A DNA stretch of 64,000 nt from Mesorhizobium jarvisii (GCF_003601985.1 NZ_QZXA01000011.1:1-64000), one strand, 5' to 3'. Numbered from the stretch's first letter, positions 31,624 to 39,141 are shown. The notes: generated by a model not told the origin, from the letters alone. Translations and numbers: made by a program.

Positions 31624-31833
31624 TCAATTCGCCAATCTCACGTTTCGCGCCTCGGGCCGGCCGGTGCGCTCGCTGACGCCGTCGTCGAACGACACCTTGG
31701 CGCCAACATGCAGCTCGTCGACGCCGATCACGTTACTGATGTGGACGAAGACATCGCTGCTATCACCACCGTCCGGGCGGATGAACCCGAAGCCGCGATC
31801 ACCTCGCCAGGTCACGACGACACCGGTCCTCAT
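31624..31833 (-). CDS. Cold-shock domain protein within the late gene block
   Basis: A 69-residue CspA-type domain from the ATG at 31833. RNP1-like DRGFGFIRP and RNP2-like VFVHISNV are both present in the right order, and the C-terminal strand is VSFDDGVSERTGRPEARNV. The frame is open to 32037, but the upstream part is not domain-like. Cold-shock proteins bind single-stranded nucleic acid and melt RNA structure. The location between prohead protease and tail genes is unusual. Confidence 0.8.
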   Translation of the reverse strand: MRTGVVVTWRGDRGFGFIRPDGGDSSDVFVHISNVIGVDELHVGAKVSFDDGVSERTGRPEARNVRLAN

Positions 31834-32049
31834 CTGACTTCTGGGTGCAGAGAAGGCTCGATTCTCATAGTTGGTTTGCACGGCGATCGCCCCTTCCGAG
31901 TTGGTCACCGCCTGGCCGCCTTCTGCTGTCGCGACCAGGCGGGAAATCGTGAACGTCACGATTGAAGGAAAACCGGCCGCAGGCAAAATCCCTTGCCCGC
32001 GGCCGGAAGCAGCATGCCGCCCGTCCAAAAGCACCACGCTGAAACGCTG

Positions 32050-32586
32050 TCATTTGCGGCTAATCTCCGCCAAGGAGCGGCGTGCCGCGTCGAGCCGTGG
32101 TGTTTTGCTCACAGATCTGCCGGTGATCAGCGCGCCCGCGTTGGCCGCGACGCTGACGAAGGAGAACTCGAGCAGCTCACAACTGATGAATCGGAGGCCG
32201 CCGTAAGGCTTGGACGGATCGATCGGCACGCTTTTCAACGGCATGAATCCGATCGAGGTCGAGTTGATGATGCCGGCCTTGATAAGCCCATAGACTTCAT
32301 CACTCTTCGCGCTGACGCCGACATCGGGGAACTGGACCAAAGCGACAAGCTTGCCACCCTCCATGCTGACACTCAGCGCCTTGGCTATGGGATGGTCACT
32401 GTCGTGCTGCCAGAGCACCGTCGGCGAGCGGCGGAAGGCGTCGAGCTTGATGCCGGCCTGGTCGATGATGTCGCCCATGCGATCGAGCTCGCCAGTCGAC
32501 ACGATGGCGCGCACCTGGCGGACACCGATGCCATCTCCGACGAACTTCAGAATGGCGGGAGACGCGGAACGGCGGATCTCGGTCAT
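32050..32586 (-). CDS. HK97-family prohead protease
   Basis: A 178-residue serine protease of the caudoviral prohead maturation family. The catalytic-type histidine is in VLWQHDSDHPIAKAL and the serine in IINSTSIGFMPLKS; VRAIVSTGELDRMGDIID and FEFSFV-like ELLEFSFVSVAANAGA match the family. It should cleave the capsid scaffold during head assembly. It is transcribed after the capsid gene, the reverse of the standard HK97 order. Confidence 0.85.
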   Translation of the reverse strand: MTEIRRSASPAILKFVGDGIGVRQVRAIVSTGELDRMGDIIDQAGIKLDAFRRSPTVLWQHDSDHPIAKALSVSMEGGKLVALVQFPDVGVSAKSDEVYGLIKAGIINSTSIGFMPLKSVPIDPSKPYGGLRFISCELLEFSFVSVAANAGALITGRSVSKTPRLDAARRSLAEISRK

Positions 32587-32590
32587 CGCC

Positions 32591-33655
32591 TCAGTTCCCG
32601 ATCAGGCCGACGATCGGACCCGCAACCGTGTTGCTGCCCAGATCGTGCACGTTGATGTCGAAACGCTCGGTCGCACGACAGCCGATCTGGTCGTATTCCA
32701 GATATCGATTTGCCGTGGTCTGAACGGTGACGCCTCGGCGGTCGCCAAGCGTGGCCGCAAGGCTGAGATCCCCGAAGGCGATCATCACCTTGGCGCTTTG
32801 ATCGCCGGCGCCCGGGAGGCTCGGCACAGGTTCGATCGGCCAGCTCAGGTACTGCATCGCCGGCCGCGCCCCGGTTGCTGTCATGGTCATGCCGGCGGCA
32901 GTGGCACCGAGACGCGCAAAGCAACGGCCGATCGCATAACTGGACGCGTACCATTTGGCGCTCGGCAAAGCGTATTCTGGACAGGCAGCGATCAGCGCGC
33001 CGAGATCCGCCGCGGTGATTTCGTCGAAAGTATCGTTGTTGGTGGCGGCAACGATCTTGCCGGCGTCATGGGTGCCGTCGATCAGCTTGACGTTGACGCC
33101 GGTGATCCCGCCGTACGAGCTCGTGCCGTCGCCGTTCCAACCGCAGGAATCTTCCAATGCCGCCAGGGCATAGGCCGCGTCCTCGGCGAAGTCCTGGCCG
33201 ACGTCGATAGTCTCATCCTCGCCCAGCTCCGAGCTCATCCTCGACAGCGCTGCCGCTTTTTTGGCATTGAGGTTGACCGAGCTCCAGGTCCGGTCCTGTT
33301 CCGCGATCTGGGCGTTCTCGCCAACGAAGGCAGCGATCAAGCCGGTGTCGAGCCGGGGGAACGAGCGCGAGTCCGCGCCCATGCGCTTGACCGCTGCGTT
33401 GCGCCGGAAGGTGCCGGTCAGCGCGCGGATCTTGATGATGCCGGCTTCGACTTCGATCGGAACAAGGAACCCGCCAGCGATGCCGCTGGTTTCGCCCTGG
33501 GCCTTCTGCAGGATGACCCCGTTCTTGGCACACCAGGCACGAGCGACTTCGTCGCCCTTGTGCATCGCGGCACGGAAGAACATGCCGGCCTTGAAGGCGG
33601 ACTCATCGTCATCGAAGGCCCGCGGACGGGCGCCGGCATAGGTCTTAATCGGCAT
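32591..33655 (-). CDS. HK97-fold major capsid protein
   Basis: A 354-residue protein from the ATG at 33655; the open frame to 33763 runs into the upstream gene. Family features are GGFLVPIEVEAGIIKIRA, the N-arm to E-loop region RRNAAVKRMGADSRSFPRLD, AFVGENAQIAEQDRTWSSV, and the strand-rich C-terminus (GVTVQTTANRYLEYDQIGCR). It overlaps the upstream gene by 11 bp, and the protease start follows its stop by 4 bp. It would form the head of phage or satellite particles. Confidence 0.85.
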   Translation of the reverse strand: MPIKTYAGARPRAFDDDESAFKAGMFFRAAMHKGDEVARAWCAKNGVILQKAQGETSGIAGGFLVPIEVEAGIIKIRALTGTFRRNAAVKRMGADSRSFPRLDTGLIAAFVGENAQIAEQDRTWSSVNLNAKKAAALSRMSSELGEDETIDVGQDFAEDAAYALAALEDSCGWNGDGTSSYGGITGVNVKLIDGTHDAGKIVAATNNDTFDEITAADLGALIAACPEYALPSAKWYASSYAIGRCFARLGATAAGMTMTATGARPAMQYLSWPIEPVPSLPGAGDQSAKVMIAFGDLSLAATLGDRRGVTVQTTANRYLEYDQIGCRATERFDINVHDLGSNTVAGPIVGLIGN

Positions 33656-34256
33656 CGTCGATTTCCTTCCTGGTGATGATGCCGGCCCTCTCGCAGGCCT
33701 GCAGGAAAACGTAGGCGTGATCGCCGACGACGGGCGGTCCGAATAACGGGCCCGACACCACATCGCAGATCAAATTTGGGTTTGCTTTTGCGAGGCGCCG
33801 CACCTTTTCACGGAAGCCAGCGGCCTCGGCGTTGACGCGCCGCAGTGTCAGCAGCGCCATTGCGCGTTGGCGGACGATCTCAAGCCAATCGGCCTCGGTT
33901 TCGCGCATCACCTCGGCGACCGCCATGATCCTGGCTTGGTTTTCGCGGCTTTCGAGGGCTTCCAGCGCGAAAACAATAGCGGCCCGCTCGGTCTTGATCC
34001 CATGCAGGGTTTCGCCTGGTGTCGGCAACTTGTCCTTCGGCAGTGCATGCCCGTTTAACAGGGTGGCGGCGAGTTCGCGGGCATCCGGTCCCGATTGCGG
34101 CTCGGCCGGCCGGATGCCGGCCTGCTCCAGCTGGATCTGCTCGGCCAATAGCGCTTTGTCGCGATCGCGAAACCCGCGTGCCTTCGCAAGGATCTGCTCG
34201 ATGAGCGCCTGCGGCACTGGCTCGGCTGCTGATTCGGAGGTCGTGTTTTTCGCCAT
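33645..34256 (-). CDS. Hypothetical protein upstream of the capsid gene
   Basis: A 203-residue protein from the ATG at 34256; a TTG at 34289 is an alternative. It is mainly helical (ALIEQILAKARGFRDRDKAL, KTERAAIVFALEALESR, AEVMRETEADWLEIVRQRAM). The C-terminus (PLFGPPVVGDHAYVFLQACE) is more hydrophobic. Placement directly before capsid suggests a head-related role such as scaffold, connector or small packaging protein, but no motif confirms this. Confidence 0.65.
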   Translation of the reverse strand: MAKNTTSESAAEPVPQALIEQILAKARGFRDRDKALLAEQIQLEQAGIRPAEPQSGPDARELAATLLNGHALPKDKLPTPGETLHGIKTERAAIVFALEALESRENQARIMAVAEVMRETEADWLEIVRQRAMALLTLRRVNAEAAGFREKVRRLAKANPNLICDVVSGPLFGPPVVGDHAYVFLQACERAGIITRKEIDDAD

Positions 34257-34292
34257 GGCTGGACGAATCGCACCGAAAGGGGCGGACAAAAA

Positions 34293-34622
34293 CTATTTCG
34301 TCCGTTTATTTTTTCGCCGCAGTCGCCGAGCGATGGCTTCAGGGTTGCCGCCTGTCTGTTGCGCGATCTCCCGGGCTACGATCGTGACCGCGTGCGAGCC
34401 GCGACCCTCGGCGGCCAGCTCGGCGATGCGCGTCAGCGCCAGGTTGTCGTTTTCGGCTGGCCGGCCACTCGAACCCCGCTGCGCCCGCAAGATGTTGGCG
34501 GCCTGCCGCGCGCTGCCGTCACCCGCCTCGGCCAGGAGGTCCAAGGTGGCGAGGATCGAGAGCAACTCGGCAGGACGGCCGGTCGTCGGGTCGATTGGCG
34601 GAGGGTTGACGCGACGGCGCAT
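34293..34622 (-). CDS. Small hypothetical protein at the head of the late block
   Basis: A 109-residue protein, basic at both ends (MRRRVNPPP and ARRLRRKNKRTK) with helical segments between (ELLSILATLDLLAEAGDG, NLALTRIAELAAEG). The size and basic ends would be compatible with a small terminase subunit or other DNA-binding protein, but there is no recognisable motif. It precedes the capsid-proximal gene by a few bases. Confidence 0.55.
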   Translation of the reverse strand: MRRRVNPPPIDPTTGRPAELLSILATLDLLAEAGDGSARQAANILRAQRGSSGRPAENDNLALTRIAELAAEGRGSHAVTIVAREIAQQTGGNPEAIARRLRRKNKRTK

Positions 34623-34723
34623 CGATCAGTCGCCACTCCTGCCGAAGGCGTTGAGCCTATTTTTTTCGGTCATATCGCGATTTTCCCCGAATTTCCGGTA
34701 ACGCCGAAAAATTTTGTGAACGT

Positions 34724-34745
34724 GAGCCCCGGGCGGTTCCGGGGG
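34724..34745 (-). terminator. Hairpin after the early operon
   Basis: A perfect 6-bp GC stem CCCCGG/CCGGGG (34727-34732 and 34739-34744) with a 6-nt loop lies directly after the stop of the gene at 34746. The T-run that follows on the minus strand is about 15 nt away, so termination strength is doubtful. It separates the early operon from the late block. Confidence 0.4.
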
Positions 34746-35411
34746 TCATTCGCTCCAGAGATCGAGACCCCCCACCCCTGGTTCGTCTTCCGGACCGTCG
34801 TACTCAACAGTGCCTTCATCATCATCTTGTCTCCAAGGTTCGTGATTGAAGCTGTCGTCTGATCGTGATGAATGGGACGCGTGCGGAGCACGAGCGTCCC
34901 CCTCGGCATCAACGTCTAACGTCAAGCTCGACCTGATAGAGGCAGCGTGTAGACGGGCGGTCGGCTTGGCGCCGCCGCCCGATTCTCCTCGAGGAATCTC
35001 CTCTATGAGATTCCCCGGGCCTTTAGTGCCGGTCATAATGTCGTGGGAGTGCCGGTCAAAGGGCACGGAAGTGCCGGTCATAGATGGGTTTTGACCGGAA
35101 CTATACTGCCGGTCAAAAAGGGTCGGATAGGTCCTGTTCGGGTTGCCTTTGCCGGCTCGTTTGACTGCGATGTGGCCTCGATCGCGAAGAGCAGTGAAGA
35201 GGTCGCGCACATGCCGCGTCCCAATGCCGAGCAGCTCGGCGTAGCCGTCCTGGCTTCGAAATGAGAAGATCGTACCCTGCTTCGAGAGCGTGCGGCCGCA
35301 ATCTTTCATGAAATGCCAGCCCAGCTTGAATGCCAGCGGAGCGAGGGTGTTATCGGCCGCGACTTGGTCGAGCCACGCGTTTTTGAACGCCCCGAAATTC
35401 ACCTTGCTCAT
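34746..35411 (-). CDS. Helix-turn-helix protein of the early operon
   Basis: A 221-residue protein. The N-terminal 90 residues look like a winged-helix domain (VNFGAFKNAWLDQVAADN, AFKLGWHFMKDCGRTLS, YAELLGIGTRHVRDLFTALR, GHIAVKRAGKGNPNRTY). The C-terminal half is low-complexity and acidic (WRQDDDEGTVEYDGPEDE). Such a layout is common in phage replication or regulatory proteins. It is the last gene of a coupled minus-strand operon (36385 to 34746). A specific function cannot be named. Confidence 0.7.
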   Translation of the reverse strand: MSKVNFGAFKNAWLDQVAADNTLAPLAFKLGWHFMKDCGRTLSKQGTIFSFRSQDGYAELLGIGTRHVRDLFTALRDRGHIAVKRAGKGNPNRTYPTLFDRQYSSGQNPSMTGTSVPFDRHSHDIMTGTKGPGNLIEEIPRGESGGGAKPTARLHAASIRSSLTLDVDAEGDARAPHASHSSRSDDSFNHEPWRQDDDEGTVEYDGPEDEPGVGGLDLWSE

Positions 35412-35626
35412 ACTGGCTGCGCCTTTCGCTTGGCGGCAGCGCGCGCGGCTCGTCTGGCCTTTCGGTTCGCGGCGGCGATCCCGGGCCCGCCGGGCGCCTT
35501 GGTGATCAGCTTATAGACGGTGAAGTCCAGGCCATCGAAGACAACCAGTTCATCGCTTTCGACGCTGGTGATCCCATGTTGAGCGAGGATCTCATCCTGC
35601 TCTGCGCGCGAAAGCTGGCGGCTCAT
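35408..35626 (-). CDS. Small basic hypothetical protein
   Basis: A 72-residue protein overlapping the next gene by 4 bp (ATGA). It has an N-terminal helical part (LSRAEQDEILAQHGITS), a short strand region (ELVVFDGLDFTVYKLIT) and a highly basic tail (NRKARRAARAAAKRKAQPV) suited to nucleic-acid contact. Function unknown. Confidence 0.65.
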   Translation of the reverse strand: MSRQLSRAEQDEILAQHGITSVESDELVVFDGLDFTVYKLITKAPGGPGIAAANRKARRAARAAAKRKAQPV

Positions 35627-35632
35627 TTGCTG

Positions 35633-35863
35633 CTATCCAACCCGTCGGCCGCATCGTGAGCATTTGAACTTCCGGTCCACCAGCATCTCCAGCGGCAGCT
35701 CTACCTTGCCGCGGTGGCCGCAGGGGCAACGCAAGATCTTCGTCACGATCTCAGCGGCATCGGCTTCTTTATGGGCGCCCGCGCGAGGCTTGCCGACGCT
35801 CTCCGCGCCCTGGCGGGCGATTCGCTGGCGGTCTGAGTTGCGAGACCAGTCGCGCTTGGTCAC
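35633..35863 (-). CDS. Small zinc-ribbon protein
   Basis: A 76-residue protein from a GTG at 35863 that overlaps the upstream stop (GTGA). The C-terminus has two cysteine pairs, CPCGH and CSRCG, about 24 residues apart, forming a likely zinc ribbon. The N-terminal half is basic and polar (TKRDWSRNSDRQRIARQG). The open frame upstream to 35992 shadows the preceding gene. A role in DNA binding or transcription is inferred. Confidence 0.7.
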   Translation of the reverse strand: MTKRDWSRNSDRQRIARQGAESVGKPRAGAHKEADAAEIVTKILRCPCGHRGKVELPLEMLVDRKFKCSRCGRRVG

Positions 35864-36045
35864 GTCGCCCTCGCACGCCGCAGATTGACCTCGCGCAGCA
35901 CCGCGCAGGCTTGGGCAGCGGACAAGCCGAAGCGCTCCTGGAGGAGTGGTACGATCGGTCGCTTCCGATCGTTGGGATAGGCCGCGTACCACTCGATCGC
36001 CTCGATGAGCTCGTCGCTGCCTTCTTCGGCGGTGTCGCCGCTCAT
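35860..36045 (-). CDS. Small hypothetical protein
   Basis: A 61-residue protein with an acidic N-terminus (MSGDTAEEGSDELIEAIEW) and a helical part resembling a helix-turn-helix (VPLLQERFGLSAAQACAVLREV). It overlaps both neighbours by 4 bp, within a tightly coupled operon. It could be a small regulator. Confidence 0.6.
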   Translation of the reverse strand: MSGDTAEEGSDELIEAIEWYAAYPNDRKRPIVPLLQERFGLSAAQACAVLREVNLRRARAT

Positions 36046-36185
36046 CGCCGGGCCTCCATGAGCCTGGTCGCCGTCTCGATCAGCGCGTTGCCGGCGCGCA
36101 GCAGCAGCAGCGCAAGCCGGAGCCTACCGAGGCGCGTCTGCAACAGCCCGGCGACGACGAATAGACAGACGCCGGCGGCGATCAT
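36042..36185 (-). CDS. Tiny membrane protein
   Basis: A 47-residue protein from the ATG at 36185, which overlaps the stop of the excisionase-like gene (ATGA). It contains a single hydrophobic stretch (MIAAGVCLFVVAGLL) followed by basic and leucine-rich residues (GRLRLALLLLRAGNALI). The coupled overlaps on both sides support it as real despite its size. Function unknown. Confidence 0.5.
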   Translation of the reverse strand: MIAAGVCLFVVAGLLQTRLGRLRLALLLLRAGNALIETATRLMEARR

Positions 36186-36385
36186 GCGGCGTCTCCGAGG
36201 ATCGCCGCGAGAAGCTTGCGGCGCGAGGCAACCCACTTTTCGCCAATCTTGGTCGCCGGCAGATGGCCGGCGCTCAGCATGTGAAATGTTTGCCGCTCAG
36301 TCCGCCCAATGATCTTGGCGATGTTCTTGACCTCCCAGACGATGTCATCCGTCGCCGAGGTGGTACTGGCAGAAATTGGTTCCAT
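36182..36385 (-). CDS. Excisionase/AlpA-like DNA-binding protein
   Basis: A 67-residue protein with a MerR/excisionase-type winged helix: WEVKNIAKIIGRTERQTFHM, then LSAGHLPATKIGEKWVASRR. Proteins of this size next to a tyrosine integrase usually direct excision. It is the first gene of the leftward early operon and is transcribed away from the Arc-like regulator, with three operator palindromes between them. The element's excision is therefore probably controlled by that regulator. Confidence 0.75.
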   Translation of the reverse strand: MEPISASTTSATDDIVWEVKNIAKIIGRTERQTFHMLSAGHLPATKIGEKWVASRRKLLAAILGDAA

Positions 36386-36412
36386 GTCACTGTCTCCGAT
36401 CTCGTGTGAATC

Positions 36413-36489
36413 ATATCCAGTGGATACAATCTGCTTTACTGTAGCCAGTGGATATGCTTGACGTCAAAGGGAATATATCCAATGGATAT
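36413..36489. promoter_or_regulatory. Three palindromic operators of the element switch
   Basis: Three copies of a 15-bp palindrome lie at 36413-36427 (ATATCCAGTGGATAC), 36441-36455 (GTAGCCAGTGGATAT) and 36475-36489 (ATATCCAATGGATAT). The consensus is ATATCCARTGGATAT, perfect in the third copy. Starts are 28 and 34 bp apart. They sit between the divergent excisionase-like and Arc-like genes, so the Arc-like protein is the likely ligand and both promoters are probably controlled. Confidence 0.85.
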
Positions 36490-36516
36490 GGTGATCCTGA
36501 CAGCGAGCACCGACCG

Positions 36517-36921
36517 ATGGTCAATCGAAGCAATCCGGAACAATTTCAGCTCCGCCTGCCGCCCGGGCTGCGAGAGCGCATAAAAGCTCACGCGGATGAA
36601 AACGGCCGCTCGACGAACGCCGAGATCGTTCGCGTCTTAGAGCGGGAATTTCCTGAGCCTTGGAAGCTCGAGGAGCGTGTCGATCAACTGCACGGGCTCC
36701 TCACCATTCTGGGCAAAGCCATGCCGAAGGACGCGGCCGACGAGGTGGTTCAGCACGTCCACGAGACACTTACGGCGATTGCGGTTGGCCGCACGACAGA
36801 TGTCGATGACGACACGCGTGACGAGATCCTCCGCGGACTGGTGCGCTGGGAAGGCAAAGCGTTGAAAGACGCTGAGGGTCAAGGGCTGCCTCCAGCATTC
36901 TTACGCCGGAGCAAGACCTGA
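36517..36921 (+). CDS. Arc-family ribbon-helix-helix regulator
   Basis: A 134-residue protein from the ATG at 36517. An ATG at 36448 is possible, but would place operator 3 inside the gene. The ribbon-helix-helix is FQLRLPPGLRERIKAHADEN followed by GRSTNAEIVRVLEREF, a typical Arc pattern. The C-terminal 80 residues are helical and acidic (DTRDEILRGLVRWEGKALK). It lies 2 bp before the integrase, so both are likely co-transcribed. It is the likely repressor of the operators at 36413-36489. Confidence 0.8.
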   Translation: MVNRSNPEQFQLRLPPGLRERIKAHADENGRSTNAEIVRVLEREFPEPWKLEERVDQLHGLLTILGKAMPKDAADEVVQHVHETLTAIAVGRTTDVDDDTRDEILRGLVRWEGKALKDAEGQGLPPAFLRRSKT

Positions 36922-36923
36922 CA

Positions 36924-38162
36924 ATGTCAATCCGCAAGCGAACCTGGACCACGGCAAAAGGTGAGCAAAAGACGGCCTGGGTGGTCGATTACGTCGACGG
37001 GAAGGGGACACGACGGCTGAAGACCTTCACCAAGAAGAAGGACGCCGACCAGTTCGCCGCGACAGCAACGGTCGAGGTCCGCGAGGGCGTCCACGTAGCC
37101 GATGGCGCTAGCGCCACGGTGAAGCAGGCAGGAGCGTTCTGGATTGCCAGCGCCGAGGCTGCCGGGCTGGAACGCACTACAGTCGACAGTTACCGATCAC
37201 ACGTCGATTTGCATATCGTACCATTCATCGGCGAGACCAGGCTGACCATGCTGAGCATCCCGGCCGTGCGAGCGTTCGAAGACGAGTTACGCGCCGGTGG
37301 AAGGTCGGCCGCGATGATCCGCAAGGTGATGGTCAGCCTGGGCTCGCTTTTGGCGGATGCTCAAGAGCGAGGATTGACGGCACGCAATGTCGTGCGGGAG
37401 GTACGCGGCAAGCGCAAGGGCGGCGAGCGCCGCCAGGAGCGGCGCCAGAAGGGCAAGCTGAAGGTCGGCGTTGATATCCCGACGCGCGAGGAAGTGAAGG
37501 CCATCGTAGGCGCGCTGTCGGGGCGCCGTTGGAGGCCTTTGCTGTTGACCGCCATCTTCACCGGACTGCGGGCGTCAGAACTTCGCGGCCTTCGCTGGAG
37601 CGACGTGGATCTCGATCGCCGCGAGGTCCGCGTTCACCAGCGGGCGGACAGGTTCAACACGATAGGCAAGCCCAAGTCGATTTCAGGCGAGCGGACCTTG
37701 CCGGCGCCGCCGATCGTCATCAACGCGCTGCGGGAGTGGCGGTTGATTTGCCCCAAGCGTGACACCGGCAAGGTCGATGCCGACGGTAAAGCGGTGATGG
37801 TCCTTGACCTCGTTTTCCCGAACGGCAGCGGCAAGGTCGAGCAGCTCAATAATATCGTTCGCCGCGGGCTGCAGCCGGCACTAGTCGCGGCCGGGGTGAC
37901 GATCGACACCGGCGAGGTCGACGAGGATGGCAATCCGGTCATTGTCGCGAAGTACAAAGGCATTCACGCGCTGCGACATTTCTATGCGTCCTGGTGCATC
38001 AACCGGCAGGAAGAGGGCGGCCTCGGCTTGCCTCTAAAGGTGGTCCAGGAACGCATGGGCCACGCGAGCGTGACGATGACGGCCGACGTCTACGGGCATT
38101 TATTTCCGAGAGGCGACGACGCCGACGAGCTAGCGCGCGCGGAGAACGCACTTTTGGGCTGA
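36924..38162 (+). CDS. int: Tyrosine recombinase/integrase
   Basis: A 412-residue phage-type integrase. An N-terminal arm-binding domain (KTAWVVDYVDGKGTRRLKTF) and a core-binding SAM-like domain (FWIASAEAAGLERTTVDSYR) precede the catalytic domain. Catalytic residues are visible in TGLRASELRGLRW (Arg), HALRHFYASW (His-x-x-Arg) and TADVYGHLF (Tyr nucleophile, after MGHASVTM). The stop is 55 bp before the right 49-bp repeat, the normal position for an enzyme integrating into tRNA-His. Confidence 0.95.
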   Translation: MSIRKRTWTTAKGEQKTAWVVDYVDGKGTRRLKTFTKKKDADQFAATATVEVREGVHVADGASATVKQAGAFWIASAEAAGLERTTVDSYRSHVDLHIVPFIGETRLTMLSIPAVRAFEDELRAGGRSAAMIRKVMVSLGSLLADAQERGLTARNVVREVRGKRKGGERRQERRQKGKLKVGVDIPTREEVKAIVGALSGRRWRPLLLTAIFTGLRASELRGLRWSDVDLDRREVRVHQRADRFNTIGKPKSISGERTLPAPPIVINALREWRLICPKRDTGKVDADGKAVMVLDLVFPNGSGKVEQLNNIVRRGLQPALVAAGVTIDTGEVDEDGNPVIVAKYKGIHALRHFYASWCINRQEEGGLGLPLKVVQERMGHASVTMTADVYGHLFPRGDDADELARAENALLG

Positions 38163-38217
38163 CGCGACATGGGCGCGACATGAAGCCGGAAAGCTCAATG
38201 ATTTCAATGTGCGCTTT

Positions 38218-38266
38218 CGGATTGTGGATCCGGAGGTCGCTGGTTCGATCCCAGCCAACGGTACCA
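38218..38266 (+). repeat. attR: 49-bp direct repeat, right copy
   Basis: Identical to 21989-22037. It contains only the anticodon-stem-to-CCA part of tRNA-His and is not a functional tRNA. Host sequence resumes at 38267. Confidence 0.97.
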
Positions 38267-38559
38267 TTGGCATCTCCGACAAGTTATTGGTTTTGCTGAA
38301 GGGTTTCCTGCAAGGCCGTGGAATGTAGCCTGCCTTGTGGGTGGGCGGACTTTCCTGGTGCAATGAAGGCCGGCGTTCGGTTCGGGCGCTTATCGGCGGC
38401 TGCGACCTGCAAATAGGGATGGCTCTCTGCTCGTGGGGGATGATGGCGGGAGAGCGCTACCGCCTTTCCCCCACCCATCGAACCACCAGTTCCGGCTTCG
38501 CTGCCATGGCTGGCCGAAGCGAATGACGGATTCAGTGAACCCTGTGTGGAATAAACAGG
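38267..38559. other. Host DNA right of attR without intact gene
   Basis: No gene is supported here. Short open frames exist on both strands, including a frame that runs through attR and is a known tRNA-overlap artefact. The right part may contain the decayed 3' end of the ABC permease pseudogene. Confidence 0.5.
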
Positions 38560-39112
38560 TGATCCGAACCGGTGCCACTCGATACCGTCGAACAAGTCGT
38601 CTCTCGAAAAAACCGAAACCAACCGTGATCAATGCCGCTAGCAAGAAATATCCAAGAGCCGCGGCGAACAGAGGCTCGTAAACCCGAAAGGTCTGCGCGA
38701 ACGAGGTTGGCCGCCCCCATAAGTTCGAAGGCTGTGATCGTCGAGGCCAGGGCAGTTCCCTTCAACAGCAGGATGTTCTGACCGCCGATCGCCGGCAGCG
38801 CCGACCTGAAAGCCTGCGGGAGAAGGACGGAAATCATGATCCGTGTTTTCGACAGGCCAAGCCATCCGGTCACGTAATCCCAAGGAAGCGGAAGCCGCAG
38901 CAAGGCGGGATGTCGAATCCGCTTGGCGAATTGCAAAAGAAAGCTCCGCGATGCCTGAGGGCAACCGAGATGCCGAAGGAGATCGTGTGGCCGCGCGGCG
39001 CGGTGAGAAATGCAGCGACGAGGCGCACGCAGTCGGCGAAGGAAAGGTACGACCAGCATGCGCCGGTCCGCCGGTTCGGGGAAAGCCCTGGCCAAGCAAC
39101 TCTGCTCTTCAT
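38560..39112 (-). pseudogene. Amino-acid ABC transporter permease remnant
   Basis: Pieces of a HisM/ArtQ-type permease are readable in different minus-strand frames. One holds the EAA-like part (LGLSKTRIMISVLLPQAFRS, then LPAIGGQNILLLKGTALAS and ITAFELMGAANLVRA). After a one-base shift near 38688 another frame continues TFRVYEPLFAAALGYFLLAA and LITVGFGFFERRL, the usual last membrane segment. An N-terminal piece near 39000-39050 (FADCVRLVAAFLTAPRG) lies in a third frame. The gene is thus broken at least twice. No partner genes remain nearby. Confidence 0.65.
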
Positions 39113-39141
39113 CTCATCATACCAGTTGACATGATGATGGT
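39106..39141. promoter_or_regulatory. Operator D and promoter of the CUT1 transporter/hydrolase operon
   Basis: On the minus strand 39124-39106 reads TGGTATGATGAGATGAAGA. With the preceding bases (CAACTGGTATGATGAG) it shares 16 identical bases with the site before the ribose-type transporter operon at 56.07 kb. A TTGACA -35-like box (39126-39131) lies directly beside it, and a 7-bp inverted repeat TCATCAT/ATGATGA (39114-39120, 39131-39137) overlaps both. It fits repression by the GntR-family regulator encoded at 47989. The gene start is at 39200. Confidence 0.65.

Larger units (their letters stand above)
21989..38266. mobile_element. 16.3-kb integrated capsid-encoding element in tRNA-His
   Basis: Bounded by 49-bp perfect direct repeats (21989-22037 and 38218-38266) made of the 3' part of tRNA-His. 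A tyrosine integrase lies directly inside the right repeat. Content: left accessory genes (22.1-26.5 kb); late-type minus-strand genes for fibre, tail, cold-shock protein, prohead protease and capsid (26.6-34.6 kb); an early minus-strand operon (34.7-36.4 kb); an operator region and divergent Arc-like regulator; and the integrase. I find no large terminase, portal, tape measure, lysis gene or replication initiator with clear motifs. It is either a satellite-like element that uses a helper phage or a reduced prophage. Confidence 0.92.

Noticed and set aside
38218..38266. Second tRNA gene
   Set aside because: Only the 3' 49 bp of tRNA-His are present; acceptor 5' strand and D arm are missing. 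It is attR.
21989..38266. Complete functional prophage
   Set aside because: No large terminase, portal, tape measure or lysis gene is found among its frames, the largest of which encodes fewer than 600 residues.
38130..38363. Minus-strand frame containing LAGIEPATS through the right att repeat
   Set aside because: This peptide is a well-known artefact of translating tRNA genes in antisense.
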